Below are positions 13,301 through 28,300 of a stretch of 64,000 bases of DNA, one piece after another. The notes beneath the pieces were generated by a model. The model did not search any database. It saw only the letters and a program-made list of their open reading frames with translations, and was not told the DNA's origin. The stretch is from assembly GCA_032622095.1 (NCBI GenBank), contig CP136063.1:279613426-279677425 (forward strand), written 5' to 3'. Source of the stretch: Siphonodentalium dalli. Lineage: Eukaryota; Mollusca; Scaphopoda; Gadilida; Siphonodentaliidae. Numbering within the stretch: position 1 is the first letter of the stretch; each line of letters starts with the position of its first letter. Position numbers and translations under genes: made by a program.

Positions 13301-16300
13301 TGCAAGCCAGCATGCACATGGACCAGTTACCATGCCAACAGAACCTGTGCCATTTGGAATTGACTCAACCCAACCACAGGTTAGTTACTTTATGAGTGAT
13401 TATCACAGACAGGCATATGTGATCACTTGAAATTCAGGTGAACGGAAAAAATAGTGTGAATTGACAATTTTTTTACTTGAGTTAAAGGTACTCAATCCGA
13501 TTCGATGGTCCCCATATCATCAGATTCCAACAACAACATGATTTTTTGAAATGCCGCTTCAGTTGTCAGAATCGAATAATTACACCCACTTAATTCTCTA
13601 TAGTAAATTGCCGTTGAGTTTATCAAAGCTAATGTAATTATATCGGATAATTACATTAGGTCGAGATTTTATCAGTGCAACAAAAACGACCCAAAAGTAC
13701 TTGAGCGCAATGATATTTGTAGTCCGTTGCATAGTAACTAAGGACGCTACTTTCTTCACACTCGCTTCGCAGTACACATTTTTTTTTCACGAACGGTATG
13801 AAAGCCAATAAAAGAATAATAATACATGAGAGTGTAACCAATGTGCCCGACGTAACAACAGGGTACAAAAGTTGTGATTTTTTTCAGCATACCAAAATTT
13901 GCGATTTATAAGTTTGTGATTCGGCATATGCCTTTAGACTGTGTAATTACATTAGGAAACCGAGATTATTCCTTAATTAATTGCTAAAAAAATAATGCTA
14001 ACCGCAGTCAACTATAGTATAACATTGACAAAAACCTGTTATTTATCAACTGTTTGTTCAACGAAATATTGCCAGTTTGTCAAATATCTGACACAAAAAA
14101 GCCACTTGATTTTAGAGTTATCCATCTTCATCCGCTATTTGGTCAGAGAAAGTATTCTCGTCTGCTGTTTACTGGGCCACTTAAAATTAAAATACTAGAT
14201 TTCAAAAATCTATATCTGATCACTGAGCTTTGATGGATGGGTTCCTCGACTCGAATCAAATATTTTTTACCCCCGAAGCCAAGGAAATAGTAATATGCGA
14301 GCGTTAATTCGGATTGAGTACCTTTAAATATGATCAGGCCTGAAAATAGGGTGCTGCAAATTTGCATAATGAGATCCCCAGAGGGTGAATTTAGTGACGC
14401 TATATATCAATTCGAATAACAAATATTTGCAGGACCTTACAGCTAGCATACCAAGTTAAAAAATAAATGTACTGGCTATTTCTGTTAGAGGTGCCACGAT
14501 TATTGATTTTGATAATCGATAATCGGTCGTCAATAATCGACTATAATCGATTAATCGTACATAATACTATTAACATCAGTTGAAATATTCGGTAATATGG
14601 TCTGTTGGCCAGGTGATGGTTAAGTGCTGTCGCGGGTTGTTTCATGCATCGGCTGACGTAAGTGTTATTTTAATAAAGTGTATCATAAACCAGCGGTAAT
14701 GACTAATCAGCGCAGTTCTCGGCGATGTCATGGTTATAATATTTGTGAGTTCATTAGAACGAACATAGCAATTGATTTCAGCGTTATGAAATGAATAGCC
14801 AAACCGACAAACAATATAAAAGTAGGAATGCATGACGGACACCGGCGGTCCCCTAAAAAAATGGAATCTACATTGTAATGTTACGGAAACTATAAGTTTC
14901 AGCAAACTTCTAACGCGCAGATCACAATCACAAAGGCCGGACTACACCCACAAATTTCAGGACTCAGAAGAAGTTTAGTATTTGATGATAATAAGTTTCA
15001 GTCACCACACGATCACCGATAGTTTGTAGTGGTAACATCTGAGTATACTTTTGTAAAAATGAACTCGCAAATGACATCGCATGCAGAGAACATCGCTGAT
15101 TAGAATACCGTTGGTTCTGATATCTTGTGATTTTGAGGAAGTATTATTGGAGAATTATTAAAGGGAATCGTCCACTTGCATTTGGGATCATCAATATGAT
15201 ATGAACAAAGTTATATAATTAATGTTTTATATATGAATTAAAGCGTTCGTACAGAACAGCTCTCCAGTCACCCGAACAAAAAATAATAATATCTAATGTT
15301 TATTCACAAACACAAGTGTCAGCTAGCTGCTGGTAGATAGTATACTCTTGAGCATATTATACGCGATCACAGGTGATCCATATTTCGGTTTAAGAAAACC
15401 AACATGTCAACCACATCATGCTTCAATTGGCTTCTTTTCGCTGATACGATGTTTCCTGATGTGGAGAAGACACGTTCTGATGGAGTTGAAGTCGCCACAA
15501 TCGACATGTACTTTCTGGCTAGGATCGCTAGTTTGGGGTAGCGGTGTTCGTTAAGCTTCCACCATTGCAGTGGAGACTCTTGGAAATCCAAGGGCCATTC
15601 CTTGCGAAACTATGTAAGTTCACCTTTAAGGTCGGAGATGGTTTTTTCGGCATCACGCCAAATATCAGTTCCAGCGCTGATAACTTACGCTTTTTCTGAG
15701 CGGGTTCCGATACAGATGATCCAGTAGGGCCAGCACATTCTACATTTTCGCCACAGTTATCGGCGGATGTATTTCCCCTGACTCCGGGTAGAATAGATTC
15801 ACTTGCCAGAAACTCTGTGTTTAGCACCAACGCAGTGGAGGTAATTCTTGCATCACGCTCTGTGAGGAAAACTAAATCGTGATGCCTGGGATCAACCGTG
15901 CATGACATAAGGTGCATGTCGTTAAGAGAACCGCCATCGTTTAGTCCGAAACACCGCGATATATCGTTTCTGATAGTATCCTTCAGAGCCCCGATATCTG
16001 CTGTATCATCATTATCCCGTTCCAATCGATCCATCAAGCCATACATCATAGGCAGCACACTTGAAACACTTGCCTCCGTTTCTGATGAAAGTACCGTCGT
16101 TGCTGCTTCTAATGGTTTCAAAATGGCTATCATATCTTCAATCAGAACCCATTGGTCGTTTTTCATATCCAGAGTACGTGCATCGCTGCGATCAGTCACT
16201 GCATCGTCAGACAACACTGCAACCACGGGCCACCTCTCCTCGGAAAGGCGCTCTATCATGTAGAGAGTTGAGTTCCAGCGGGTCTTCACTTCCTGGACAA

Positions 16301-19300
16301 GCTTCCGTTTGGGTTTCCCCATTAGCTCTTGACGTTTGTATAATTCGTGCATTGCACGTGCACTATGGCTGAAGTGTCCAACCAGCCTCTTGCATGCCCC
16401 GAGCGTTGTTGAAACTTTGCGAACATCCAATCCGGCCTTTACAGTCAACTGAAGAGTATGCGCCGCACAAGGAATACTGATGATATTGATGTCTGCTTGG
16501 GATGTCAGTTTTTCATTCAAAATTTCGTTCAATACCCGAATGCTGGCGACCGCATTTGAAGCATTATCATGCACAACTGCCGTAACATATTGTGGGCGAA
16601 TCTCAAAGCGTTCCATAGTTTCGACGAGTCGTTGGGCTATATTTCGGGAAGTGTGTTGCTCCGGCATGATCTCGGTTGATAATACATAGCTTTCAATTTC
16701 CCACTGATCTTTTGGGATGAAGTGCACAGTGGTTGTGATGTAAGGGTCATTTTTCCGGCTAGTCCATATGTCCGTGGTCAACGAAAAACACTTTGTCTTA
16801 ACAGACTCCTGTACATTCTTTAATTTCTCAATCAATGACGTTTTGCAAGCATCATATTTCCGAACTACAAGATCTCGAACATGCGTGCGACCAGGAACAG
16901 TGTTCGCGCTGGACCGAAAAAAACTTTAGCCAAAAGTTTAGCCAAATGAAAATTTTATTAGCCAAATGAAAAAAAAATTTAGCCAAATGTTTTTTGGCCA
17001 AATTAAAAAAAACTTTGGCCAAATTAAAATCATCGTTTTCTGGTCGGGATTGTCCTTAATTTTTGTTTTGTTTTATATCAATATATTTTTTTAAATCATT
17101 AAATATTTATCCTTGCGAAAATATCTAAGTGACATAACTAATAACTTAATATTGTTACGCAATGATCAAATTACAATCTGTCATAAAAGCATGCATATTA
17201 TTTTGACTGTATCGATATTGAGGACAAATAGCCACAAAATATCTGTCGTGATTCACATTTGGCTGATTAAGCTATTGTCTTACACTTGGTGCTCATAAAC
17301 CTCGACGGTCATAAATACAATGTCATCATAAACATGCATTGTGCAGAGGCCCCGTGAGTGACCAGACAGACAATGGGGGATTAGGGGATTAAATGTAAAA
17401 TAATAACCTTTTGCTGTTTCGTGCAGAGTGACGTTATCTTTCTCCAGATTAAAACACTAAATATGATTGCATATCACTTTGTGATCGCTTGGTTGATAGA
17501 GTTGTCGATCGGCTTTCCCTTTGTACTGTCCGCGATCGGGTTTCCCTTTGTACAGTCGGCGATATATTCCCACTTTCGTTGTTTTCGGACTAGATCGTTC
17601 ACATCACTAAATGTTAGAGCTTACCTTTTGCTGCTACGGAACGGTATTTCATAAGTACGAAAATAATGAAATACTTTCGTCACCTATCTTCGTCTTGAAT
17701 GTCGATCTATTGAGCGCTTTTATTAATTAGCTTTCTGACTCCATGCTTTCAGTCTCCATTTGGGGTCAAAAAAAGTTTAGCCAAAAGTTTAGCCAAATGA
17801 AATTTTTATTAGCCAAATTCGAAAAAGATTAGCCATTGGCTAATTTGGCTACCGACAGCGCGAACACTGACCAGGAACCTTGTACCCTGGCAGAATACAG
17901 TTCATTAGCTCTCTAAAACCGACACCTTCCACTATGCTCAGTGGCATCATATCGCGGGCGACAAATTTAGCCAGCTTAACGCTGACAATCTGCTTTTTAG
18001 CATCGCTAACTTTTCCGCCTGAAGCTGTAGCAATTGAAGCATCAATTTTAGGCTGTTCACCAGAATAGTCTGTACTATATGTTTCCTTGTGAAATGTTCT
18101 CAAGTGACTGATCATCACAGTCGTCGACCCATGGTAGGCAAATACCTTCATGCATAATTTACAAGACACCGCCTTGTCAGAAGTTTTTACAAAATTTTTC
18201 CAAACGTCAGACTGTTTGCGAGACATTTTCGTAATACGCAAAAGTTGACTTGGAATCTCGATCCCATATCCGAGAGAATGTCAATCAACCCCCCATTGGT
18301 CCAATCAGGATGAAAGGCTTGCAAGTGCATTCAGTTCATTGAACACGATGACAGTCGGCACATTTCAAAGACGTAGTGCCGCCTTTCTTGTAGAAATATA
18401 CAACGACGTCGCCATAAGTTAAAACTTCAAAGCTGCTGTGCCGCCAGTCTCAGTAACCATGTCGCATCATCAAATGATCTGCCGACCGTTTGCAACATGT
18501 TGCTATTAGTATATTGTGACATTATGTCGGGATCTCTTTGATACGTGATCAAAGATCTGTTAACCCTCCAGGTGTAGATTAAACTGTGTAAAACAAACAT
18601 GGTACTCAATAATACCTGACATTTTAGGACGTCCGAAATAACACAGATTAATCGATTACGGAAACTGTAATCGATTATCGGCTCTATCAACGGTTCATCG
18701 ATTATACGATTAATCGTGGCACCCCTAATTTCTGTAAATTATAGTGTATTGCATACACATTAAAATGGTCTTGTGCTGAATGTATATCAATTTACAGAAG
18801 CCATCGTCCAATTTCTTAAGAGACAATTAAGAAGCTGGGGCAGGAGAAACTTCTGCCTACAATGGACCACTGGATGGATGTAACAGTTTAACCCTTTCTA
18901 TACTAAATGGATCTGATCCCAGTCAGTGTACATCAGAATGGTATATTATTGATTTGGAGAGATGTTAAGCAGACAACAGATAAATAAAAGTGCAGAAGGA
19001 GCCCAAATTATTCAGGGAATTGTTTAGATAATAAGTTAACTCTTTTGATGCCAAACATGCATTTATGTGAATTGACATACGACGCCAAATGCACATTTAT
19101 GCGTAATTGGAGGGTGTCCATGGTCTAGGATGTGTAATTCTGTGAAGACAGGCCCATTCGGTGGCCTAATTATTTTCTATCGATGGACCTTACGTAAGCG
19201 GACAATATTTTGATGAAACAGCGTCAAGGTCTTTGCATTCCGAATTACAGGCATATAAGTAGAAATTCAAGATGGCGGCCAAGGTCACGTGACCTCCATA

Positions 19301-22300
19301 GGGTGGGCAAAGCGGCTACATGTGGCCCAACCATATGTCAACTCACCTGTGAAGTTTGAACAAATTGTACCCAATGATAACTGAGATACACCACATTAAC
19401 CATGAACTTGTGGGGACTGCGGTGCTACATGGCATCAAAAGAGTTAAACTAACGATCGTTTGTTGAATTATTATCTGAACATTTATACGGATAACTACTC
19501 GTCAATGATGATTTGGTGTTGAAAGGGTTAAATAGCACAATGACAGGCAGAATATTGTAGTTTATTACATGATCCTACCGTTATTCCATTCAATAAACCC
19601 ATTCAATAAATTGTGATATTAAACATTCGTTTAATAACAGGAAATAGTGCCAGGTGACATTTGACTTCCGGTTTGTTGTCTGTTTAATTACATATGCTAG
19701 GTCTCAAAATACTATGGCTTCCAATAGATTTCCAACAAACTATAATGAATGAAGAGTTTTAAAAAGTTATGTCATGAAATATGCACCATTAAATACATCA
19801 AAGAGTCTTTATTTATCAGGGACTATTTCTTTACGCGGGCAAACAACGCATAGTTACGTGAAACGACATCGCACGCCTTATATAATCCGATGTTAGTTTA
19901 GCGTCCCATTTGTTCATTTAAGTATGTTTTGTTGGGGTTTTTGATCATGTAATAAATAGAATCTACAACTCGTCCCCAGTTTATAGCGAACTTTACAAAA
20001 CTCATCCAGTAAATTAGGTCTGGACCTCGCCAAAGGCTTTGTCCAGTCCTAATTTACTGGACTCGTTTTGTAAATTCCGCTTTAACCCTTTACCCAACAA
20101 ACCGGCCAAAACCGGCCAAATAAAGCTTCAACAGCCTAAAATATCTTCGGTCTGTCTCAATAGAACCATACAAATATGGATATCATTGGAACCGGCTCCT
20201 TGACCACATTGTGATAGTTACAGTTATGCCCTGTGCCAATGCATTCTATTATATATGCGAGTCGACCATAGGTCGCCTCGCATATATAAGAGAATGCATT
20301 TTTTAACACTTTTTACCATTTTTTCTTACATTCTTTAACAATTTTATAATTTTTAATTTGTTAAGCCAATGCATTCTCTTATATATGCGAGGCGACCTAT
20401 GGTCGACTCGCATATATAAGAGAATGCATTGGCACAGGGCCGTTCTGTTGGGTAAAGGGATAAACTGGAGACTCGTTGTAGATCCTCTATATGCGTTTAG
20501 CACAAAACTTTACTGATGTATAATAGTTCTGTTGTCGTAAGTCGGGATTTTTTTACCCTGTGCCAATGCATTCTCTTATATATGCGAGTCTACCATAGGT
20601 CGCCTCGCATATATAAGAGAATGCATTGGCCTAACAATTTTTTACAATTTTAATAATTTGTTCTTGTATTCTTTAACAATTTTATAATTTCACCCATACA
20701 GAGCCCCAGACAAACATGAGCAGACGACACTCTTCTATGTGCTTCTATATATGTGTGGGGCTCCCTGCAGGGTAATGGATGTTTTGTTTTATTTTATGTC
20801 CTAAAAATTGTAAGAAACATTTATTTAAAAAACATGATAAAAAATTGTTAAGCCAATGCATTCTCTTATATATGCGAGGCGACCTATGGTCGACTCGCAT
20901 ATATAAGAGAATGCATTGGCACAGGGTAAAAAAATCCCGACTTCCGACTGGAATTTAGCTTCTTTCTATCAGGACCAGATAGAACCCAGGAGTCCTGTCA
21001 AAGGACAGACTGAACAAACTGCTGGTTACCATGATGATAATGCAGCAACTGACTGGGAAATTAGTTACAGTCCCCTTCAAAATATAGCGTCTGATGATGT
21101 GAGTATAAGTCTACTGTTCATTGAATATCTATAAAAATACCCATCTTTATCATGTGAACGTAACCTGTCAGTTCAATGAGCAAACATTGCTATAAATATC
21201 CAGGAACCTTGTTTCAGTACATTGAACTTTACTTTCATCATTCATGATGAATACTACCATTAGTGGCAATCAATTGCAAATAAGATAACGGTACCATTTG
21301 ACTTTGAAACCAAAGAAAACGTAGACAAAAACATGTTATTTCCTGCAAAGTTATATTTTCAGTGAGAACTTTTGAACATTTACGAATAACCACGATACTA
21401 AGACCATTAACAATAAATAATTGGGTTCTCAGGCAAATATATGTGGAAAATTTGAAGAGGCCAAAGAAAATTATATGTCTGGTTCGGGTTACAAGTCAGA
21501 AAATATTATGGTCATGTCTTCTGCAAGATTTAGATAAAATTCATTTTGATTATCTTTGTATAAACTGCAATAAGCACAAGGCTTTGACAGAAAGCAACCC
21601 ATTCTGATAAATTGGAAAGTATTTGTTTTTAGCTCAACTTGACAAAGTCAAGTTTTTGAGCTATTGCCATTGGTTGGCGGCCGTCGTCCATCTGTTTGCA
21701 TGTGTCAACAATTTCCTTTGTCACACCCTACAGACAATATCTTTCAACCGATCATCACCAAACATCAAATGGATCTTCGGGGTGACCTAGATGGGAGCCA
21801 TAATTTTTTTCCGAAATTTGTTAATTTTTTTTTCCGTATTTCATTGAAAAAACATGGCCGCCAATGGCCATATTGGATTTTACTGACTAAATCCTTCGGC
21901 GCACCCAAGAGGCCAACTCCCTCATCCGATCATCTCCAAACTTTATATGGATCATCGGAGTGACCTCTAGGTTGGAGCCATCTCAGATTTTACTCTTTCT
22001 ATCAATCGTTTATTCAGGTTTTTCATGCTAGAGTTATTCATCTTTGTTCATCTGAAAATGCTGAATTTTGAGTCCATCTGCCTGAGTATCTCAGTCATAG
22101 GTTAAAGGTATGCTCACAATAGGCGGTATGTCACATGGGGGTATGCACCAGACGACATTCCATCTCTTGTTGAAATTATCATTGTCTTTTACAGTCTATG
22201 TCAGTTATCCTGGATATATCAGATATTGAATCTGACATTATTGACATGTCGCCGATTACAAGAATAGACAGAGGAAATAAAATGGAAGAAGTAACTGGAA

Positions 22301-25300
22301 CTTCGATATTCAAGAAGGTACTTAAACAAAGTTGAATACTTGTCTGGTGTTTTAAAGGCACGGTCGGCGTTCGTTGCAGAAATATTCATATTTGTTCAAA
22401 TCGCCATCAACAGAAGGAATATTAAAATATAAATTGTTTTGTTCATATGCCAAACATAATCAGCGCTTAAATAGTATATTGTCGTCAAGACGTAAACAAG
22501 AGCCTGCTTGTGTTACAGAAGTTGTGCTTCTGTTTACATAACACAGCGCAATTCTATTGGTTAATCACACAAAAATGATATGTTTATGGCAGTTTTTGAC
22601 GGAGATGAATATTTTAACAGCATACCCACCGCCAACGCCGCCCGTATCTTTAAATAGATTCTCAAAAGGCAATACTTTTGTTCAATATAATTACTCCCAC
22701 TGTTATCGTATATATACAAATGGACATTCTTCTGTGAGGATTATTTGTAGTGCCTCTGTTTTCCAGGGTTAATTCTGTCTCTTAATCAGGTACTAATTAT
22801 GTCCAAATCAATGGCTAAGCATCTACATTCTTATCTTGTTCAGATGTTATATTGTATGGTATTTTCCAACTGCTGTAGTGGAGTTTTTGACAATAATTGT
22901 GTCCCACCCATGGGTATAAAATTTACAATATTTTTTTTATAAAATTATTAACCATTTATATACTATAAAATACTCATTGACAAGTAGTTCGCTTAGGAAA
23001 TATTCAGATAATAAATTCAACAAACAATGTTTGCTGAACTTATTATTTGAACATTTCCTACCAATGAATATGAAGTCTTATCTGTTCCCAGTCTTGTCTC
23101 CTACTTTTATTACCTGAACATCCCTCCAAATTAATAATTGACCATTTAAATACATACATTTATAACTGAATGGAAGAATCCATTTAGTATAGAGAGGGTT
23201 AATCTAGTTACAATTATCTTGTAGATATCAGCACCAAGCTTAAAGACAAGAGATGATATAACCATGAAACTTAACTTTGGTGATGATGCAGATTCTTCTA
23301 TTGCTGACAAAACCTTAACACAGGTAACCTGAATATCAACGTAATACTCCATAAAGTATGCTTAGGGTCTTTAAAGCTTCAAAAATTATATTCTGATTAA
23401 AAATAATTTCAAAGATTAGATACAATAAAAAAAATTCAAATAAATAATTCCTAAAAAAATGGTTTTATAAATATGTAATTGTCTATAATTTAGGAAGAAT
23501 GTCCAGAATATAGAATTGGTGGCTCAAGTTCGTTAACTGGTTAACGTTATTGCAAGATTTTGTTGTGTCGCAGTGGTAAAATTAGTGCTGTAGGTTTACC
23601 TCGCGCCTCGACAAACAAGTGCAATAATGTTGACATTTTCACATATTTGTGTTGTTCTATGTTTTGTTACACACTATGATGACTGCAGCTTGTAATATAC
23701 TGAAATTTAGGTTGATATTTGCTTTTCTTAATTAACAAACTTGTGAATTATGTTGACAAAACCTCATAATTTAGTGAAGAGATTTTTTTTATAGTTGATT
23801 TTATCAATGACGTCAACATAATTGATTTGTATTGTCCAAGGACAAGACAATTTTTTTTATTGAAGTTTTGTGCAATAAAATTAATATGGATGAAAATTTG
23901 TTTTTCAAGAAACTATAACTCTGTAGATAAGAAGAGAAACAAGCAGTATTGTAGCGAGTAGCAGCAAGTGAATACGGAATTATGGAATGGATATATTGTT
24001 TGTTGGTCTTTTGATAACATATATTTCATTGTTTTGAAATATTTATTTGCAGAATACAGACCCTGATGAGGATTCAGATGATATGAGCAAAATTGTTAGA
24101 AATCGTAATCTGCATAATGTAAGAGAGATAAATAAGCCTCTTAATTATTATCGTGTGTCAATTCTCATGTCCAATGATAATGTAATATTCCAAACAATTC
24201 TAGTTTTTTAGTTCTGATATTTCTAGTCTGTAGAAGATTAAAATTAAAAACTGTCCTTGTCAAAAAAATTTGGCAAGATTGCCTGAGCACAGTTTTTAGC
24301 TCAACTTGACAAACTCGTCCGTCATAGCTATGTCTGTCAACAATTTCTGCTAGCACACCCTACAAGTCACATCTCTCATACGATTATCTCCAAACTTCAT
24401 ATGGATCTTTGAGATGACCTCTACATGGGAATCATCAATTTTGCCTGCAGCCATCTTCGGTTTCAAATTTGAATCCATTAACACACCCTTCAGCCCGCAT
24501 TTATTGAAGAATAAAACATGGCCGCTAGCAGCCATCTTTGAGTTTACTCTTTGCATGACTAGCACACCCTTTGCATGACTAGCACACCCTATCGACCACA
24601 TCCTTCATCCGATCATCACCAAACTTCATATGGATTTTCAGGTGACCTCTGGATGGGAGCCATAAAAAATTTCAAAATTTCATTGAAAAACATGGCGGCC
24701 AGTGGCCATTTTGGTTTTTACTCTTTGTATGATTAAATCCTTTGGCATACCCTACAGGCCACCTCCCTCATCTGATCATCACTAAACTTCTTATGGATCT
24801 TCGGGGTGACCTCTAGATTGAAGCCATCTATTTTAACCAAATATGTTCAAAAACATGGCCACCAGCAGCCATCTTGGATTCTATTCTTTGCAACACTAAA
24901 TACTTTGGCATGCCCTTCAACCAACATTTTTCATCCAATTGACACAATCTTCATATGGCCAGTGGGTAGTGGTTTTTCCAGACTAATTGACTAGCAGATT
25001 TCGGAATCGACCAATTTAGTAATCCCGTCGATGTTGATCAGTCAGATCATTTGTTCAATACTAGAGTGAATTTGAGCTCTTTTCTGCAGGTTCGGAGACG
25101 AATTATTGTGGATTCTGATATCGGTACAGATTCTGATGTAGCACCGAAGAAGATAGAGAAACCAAGCAGAAGAAAACAGGTATAGCAAAGACAAGTTAAA
25201 TCCTCACATTCTGAATAGGCCACGCAAACTCTATTTCCCATTTCTCAGGCCAAAACGTTTGTGAAAAGCATGCGCACTAAATTAGATTTTTTTTATATGC

Positions 25301-28300
25301 CCGGGCATATTTTGCCACACCCTAGCGATGCTCTTGTTATCTCTGGGTCATATGTCAATGAAGCATTCCACTTCCACATGGCCTAACTCCGGGTCTAATT
25401 TCAGCTAGACATTGCCAATATTTCACAAATGTAAAATGTTAGTTGATCATAAATTTTGACCATAATCATGCATCACTTGACACACAAGTCTGACTTTAGT
25501 ATGCCTGTCATTTGCAGAATGAGGTCACCAGAGGGTGAATTTAGTGATGCTATCCCGCATACATGTAGCTGGTTACCATCACCAAATTCACCCTCTGGGG
25601 ACCTCATTCTGCATGGCCTCATCTGCTATGGGAGACATAGACTCAGATTTAAATTCACAAATGGTGAATATTGTGATGTACACCCATTGGGAACCTCGAT
25701 TATGCAATGTGTCGTCTGCCAATTTGGGTATATAGAAAAACTAAACTTTATGAAAAAGAAATAGAATCTTTGTGAAGAAGTTTCTATAGAAATTTGATAA
25801 TAAAGAAACTTTCCAGAGAAGATGAGGCCTAAGCAGAATGAGGTCCCCAGTGGGAGAATTTAATGATGCTAGCCCGCTATGCCGGATATTGTCACTAAAT
25901 TCACCCTCTGGGGACCTCATTCTGCAAATGACAGGCACACTAAACTCAGGCCTGTTGACACATTGTTGACTGAGATTGCAGTTATCTGAAAAAAAGACAA
26001 CTGATAAGGCCAGAAGCCACGACAAATAGTTTTCGCGCTTGGCTCAACCAATTTTGTGGCTGGTTAGCTAGCTAAGCCGGCTCAGTCGCGACGTTCTTGG
26101 CTGACGAAATGTGGCGGCTCAGCCAGCTGCTCAAGACTTTATCATTCAGCGTATTTTCGTTTCCAAAATTTTCCTAATCCCCGGTTATGGATATATGCAT
26201 GCATCATTGAATGATGAATCCGATGGTAATGATATAATATTTAAAACTATTTTCTACAGGTTATGTGCGTATATTGACAAATTCCAGTGATGTCTGAGAC
26301 TGAGTCATGTCAAAATAAACAATTTATACTTTAACCCTTTCAATACTGAATGGATTCTCCCATTCAGTTATATGAAAGCATTCATTGGAATAGTCTATTC
26401 CACATTGAGAGGCCCGGGTGTTCTGATAATGTAACAAACATGCCGTGTTCATGCGAGAACACCAATATTGGGCCATGTGTTTTTTTTTTGTGGGGATTAT
26501 AACAATGAAGTTGTGCTTGACATACAAGCCCATTTACGTGGCTCAGCCATTTGACAATTCCGGTGGTGGAGATTTTTTCATATAGCTGGCGTAGAGATAT
26601 GGCCAATATGGCTGCCGGCGGTTGAGTGCGATGGTGGCATCAGGCTCTAAGACAATGGTACAACAATAGAGAGGTTTCAGATTACAGAGGTGGTTCTTAG
26701 TCAGAATTCACTTGATTGAATAAGGAACCAGACAGTTAATTCAGTATAAGGAGGGTTTTGGTTTATACAGTGTCCTGTTTGGAGAGGTTTACTGAATTCA
26801 AATCATGTGTTCTTTGTAGGTTCTCAGGCCCTTACTGCTGAAAAATGATGATGTTATCTGTATTGACGAAGTACCTGTGACTAAACCTCCTGAAAAAAAG
26901 AAAAGAAGGGTGAGTCTTCTTCATATGTAGACAATGACTCTATTGTAGCACTTTGGACATTAACCCTTTACCCAACAGAAGGGCCCTGTGCCAATGCATT
27001 CTCTTATATATGCGAGTCGACCATAGGTCGCCTCGCATATATAAGAGAATGCATTGGCTTAACACATTAAAAATTATAAAATTGTTAAAGAATGTAAGAA
27101 AAAATGGTAAAAAGTGTTAAAAAAAGATTTTTTTTAGGCCAATGCATTCTCTTATATATGCAAGGCGACCTATGGTCGACTCGCATATATAAGAGAATGC
27201 ATTGGCACAGGGCATAACTGTAACCATCACAATGTGGTCAATGAGCCGGTTCCAATGATATCCATATTTGTATGGTTCTATTGAGACAGACCGAAGATAT
27301 TTTAGGCTGTTGAAGCTTTATTTGGCCGGTTTTGGCCGGTTTGTTGGGTAAAGGGTTAAATATTGTTTTGAGTCTTTTCATATGTAGACAATGACTCTAT
27401 TGTAGCACTTTGGACATTAAAGACATATTATGGACTAATTCGGGTGCGAGAAACTGATTACTCTTAGAACTTAGTACTCAGGCGCTATGCCAACTGTGGG
27501 AATGTAGCATTCTACTAGCATTACCGAAAATCTCAAAAGAAATCGACCATACCACTCCATCAATATCATCGTCTAAACTACGCTTAATTGTAAATATTTA
27601 CATCTCCATTCGTGACGCGATAAACTAACGCAAATTATTTCACCATCAAGAGTCACTGCATTTAATTAATATACAAGAATGACGGTGTGTATTGTCAACA
27701 TGGATATGATCATTGTACAAAATAACTACTTTAACCCTTTACCCAACAGAAGGGCCCTGTGCCAATGCATTCTCTTATATATGCGAGTCGACCATAGGTC
27801 GCCTCGCATATATAAGAGAATGCATTGGCTTAACACATTAAAAATTATAAAATTGTTAAAGAATGTAAGACCAATGCATTCTCTTATATATGCGAGGCGA
27901 CCTATGGTCATAACTGTAACTATCACAATGTGGTCAAGGAGCCGGTTCCAATGATATCCATATTTGTATGGTTCTATTGAGACAGACCCAAGATATTTTA
28001 GGCTGTTGAAGCTTTATTTGGCCGGTTTTGGCCGTTTTGTTGGGTAAAGGGTTAAGCAAGATATTCTCCATTTCTATTTGATCACCCTACCGGAGTGTTT
28101 CACATCACTTTAAATATTGTGTTGAGTCTTTCTATACTATTTACTCATAGATGAGTAGTTCCCTTAGGAAATGTTCAGATAATACTAATTTTTTCCCATA
28201 CAGAGACCCAGACAAACATGAGCAGACGACACTCTTCTATATGCTTCTATATATGTGTGGGGCTCCCTGCAGGGTAATGGATGTTTTTTTATTTTATGTC

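Larger units (their letters stand above)
14486..18727 (-). mobile_element. hAT transposon with BED finger and broken transposase
   Basis: Inverted ends TAGAGGTGCCACGATTA and (read inverted) TAGGGGTGCCACGATTAA, flanked by a perfect 8-bp target duplication ATTTCTGT at 14478-14485 and 18728-18735. Encodes a ZBED/hAT transposase on the minus strand. Both sub-terminal regions are rich in AATCGATTA motifs, likely transposase binding sites. 4,242 bp including a nested 972-bp MITE. It sits inside intron 3 against the direction of the host gene. Confidence 0.95.

Noticed and set aside
20220-20440. tRNA-like or structured RNA gene in the hairpin cores
   Set aside because: Perfect palindromes without A/B box, anticodon-arm layout or Pol III terminator arrangement; copies at many loci behave as MITE parts.
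27679-27954. Recurrent CQCILLYMR-type peptides at 27.7, 28.2, 33.9, 37.2, 51.7 and 58.8 kb as a gene family
   Set aside because: They are translations of the hairpin MITE core on either strand.
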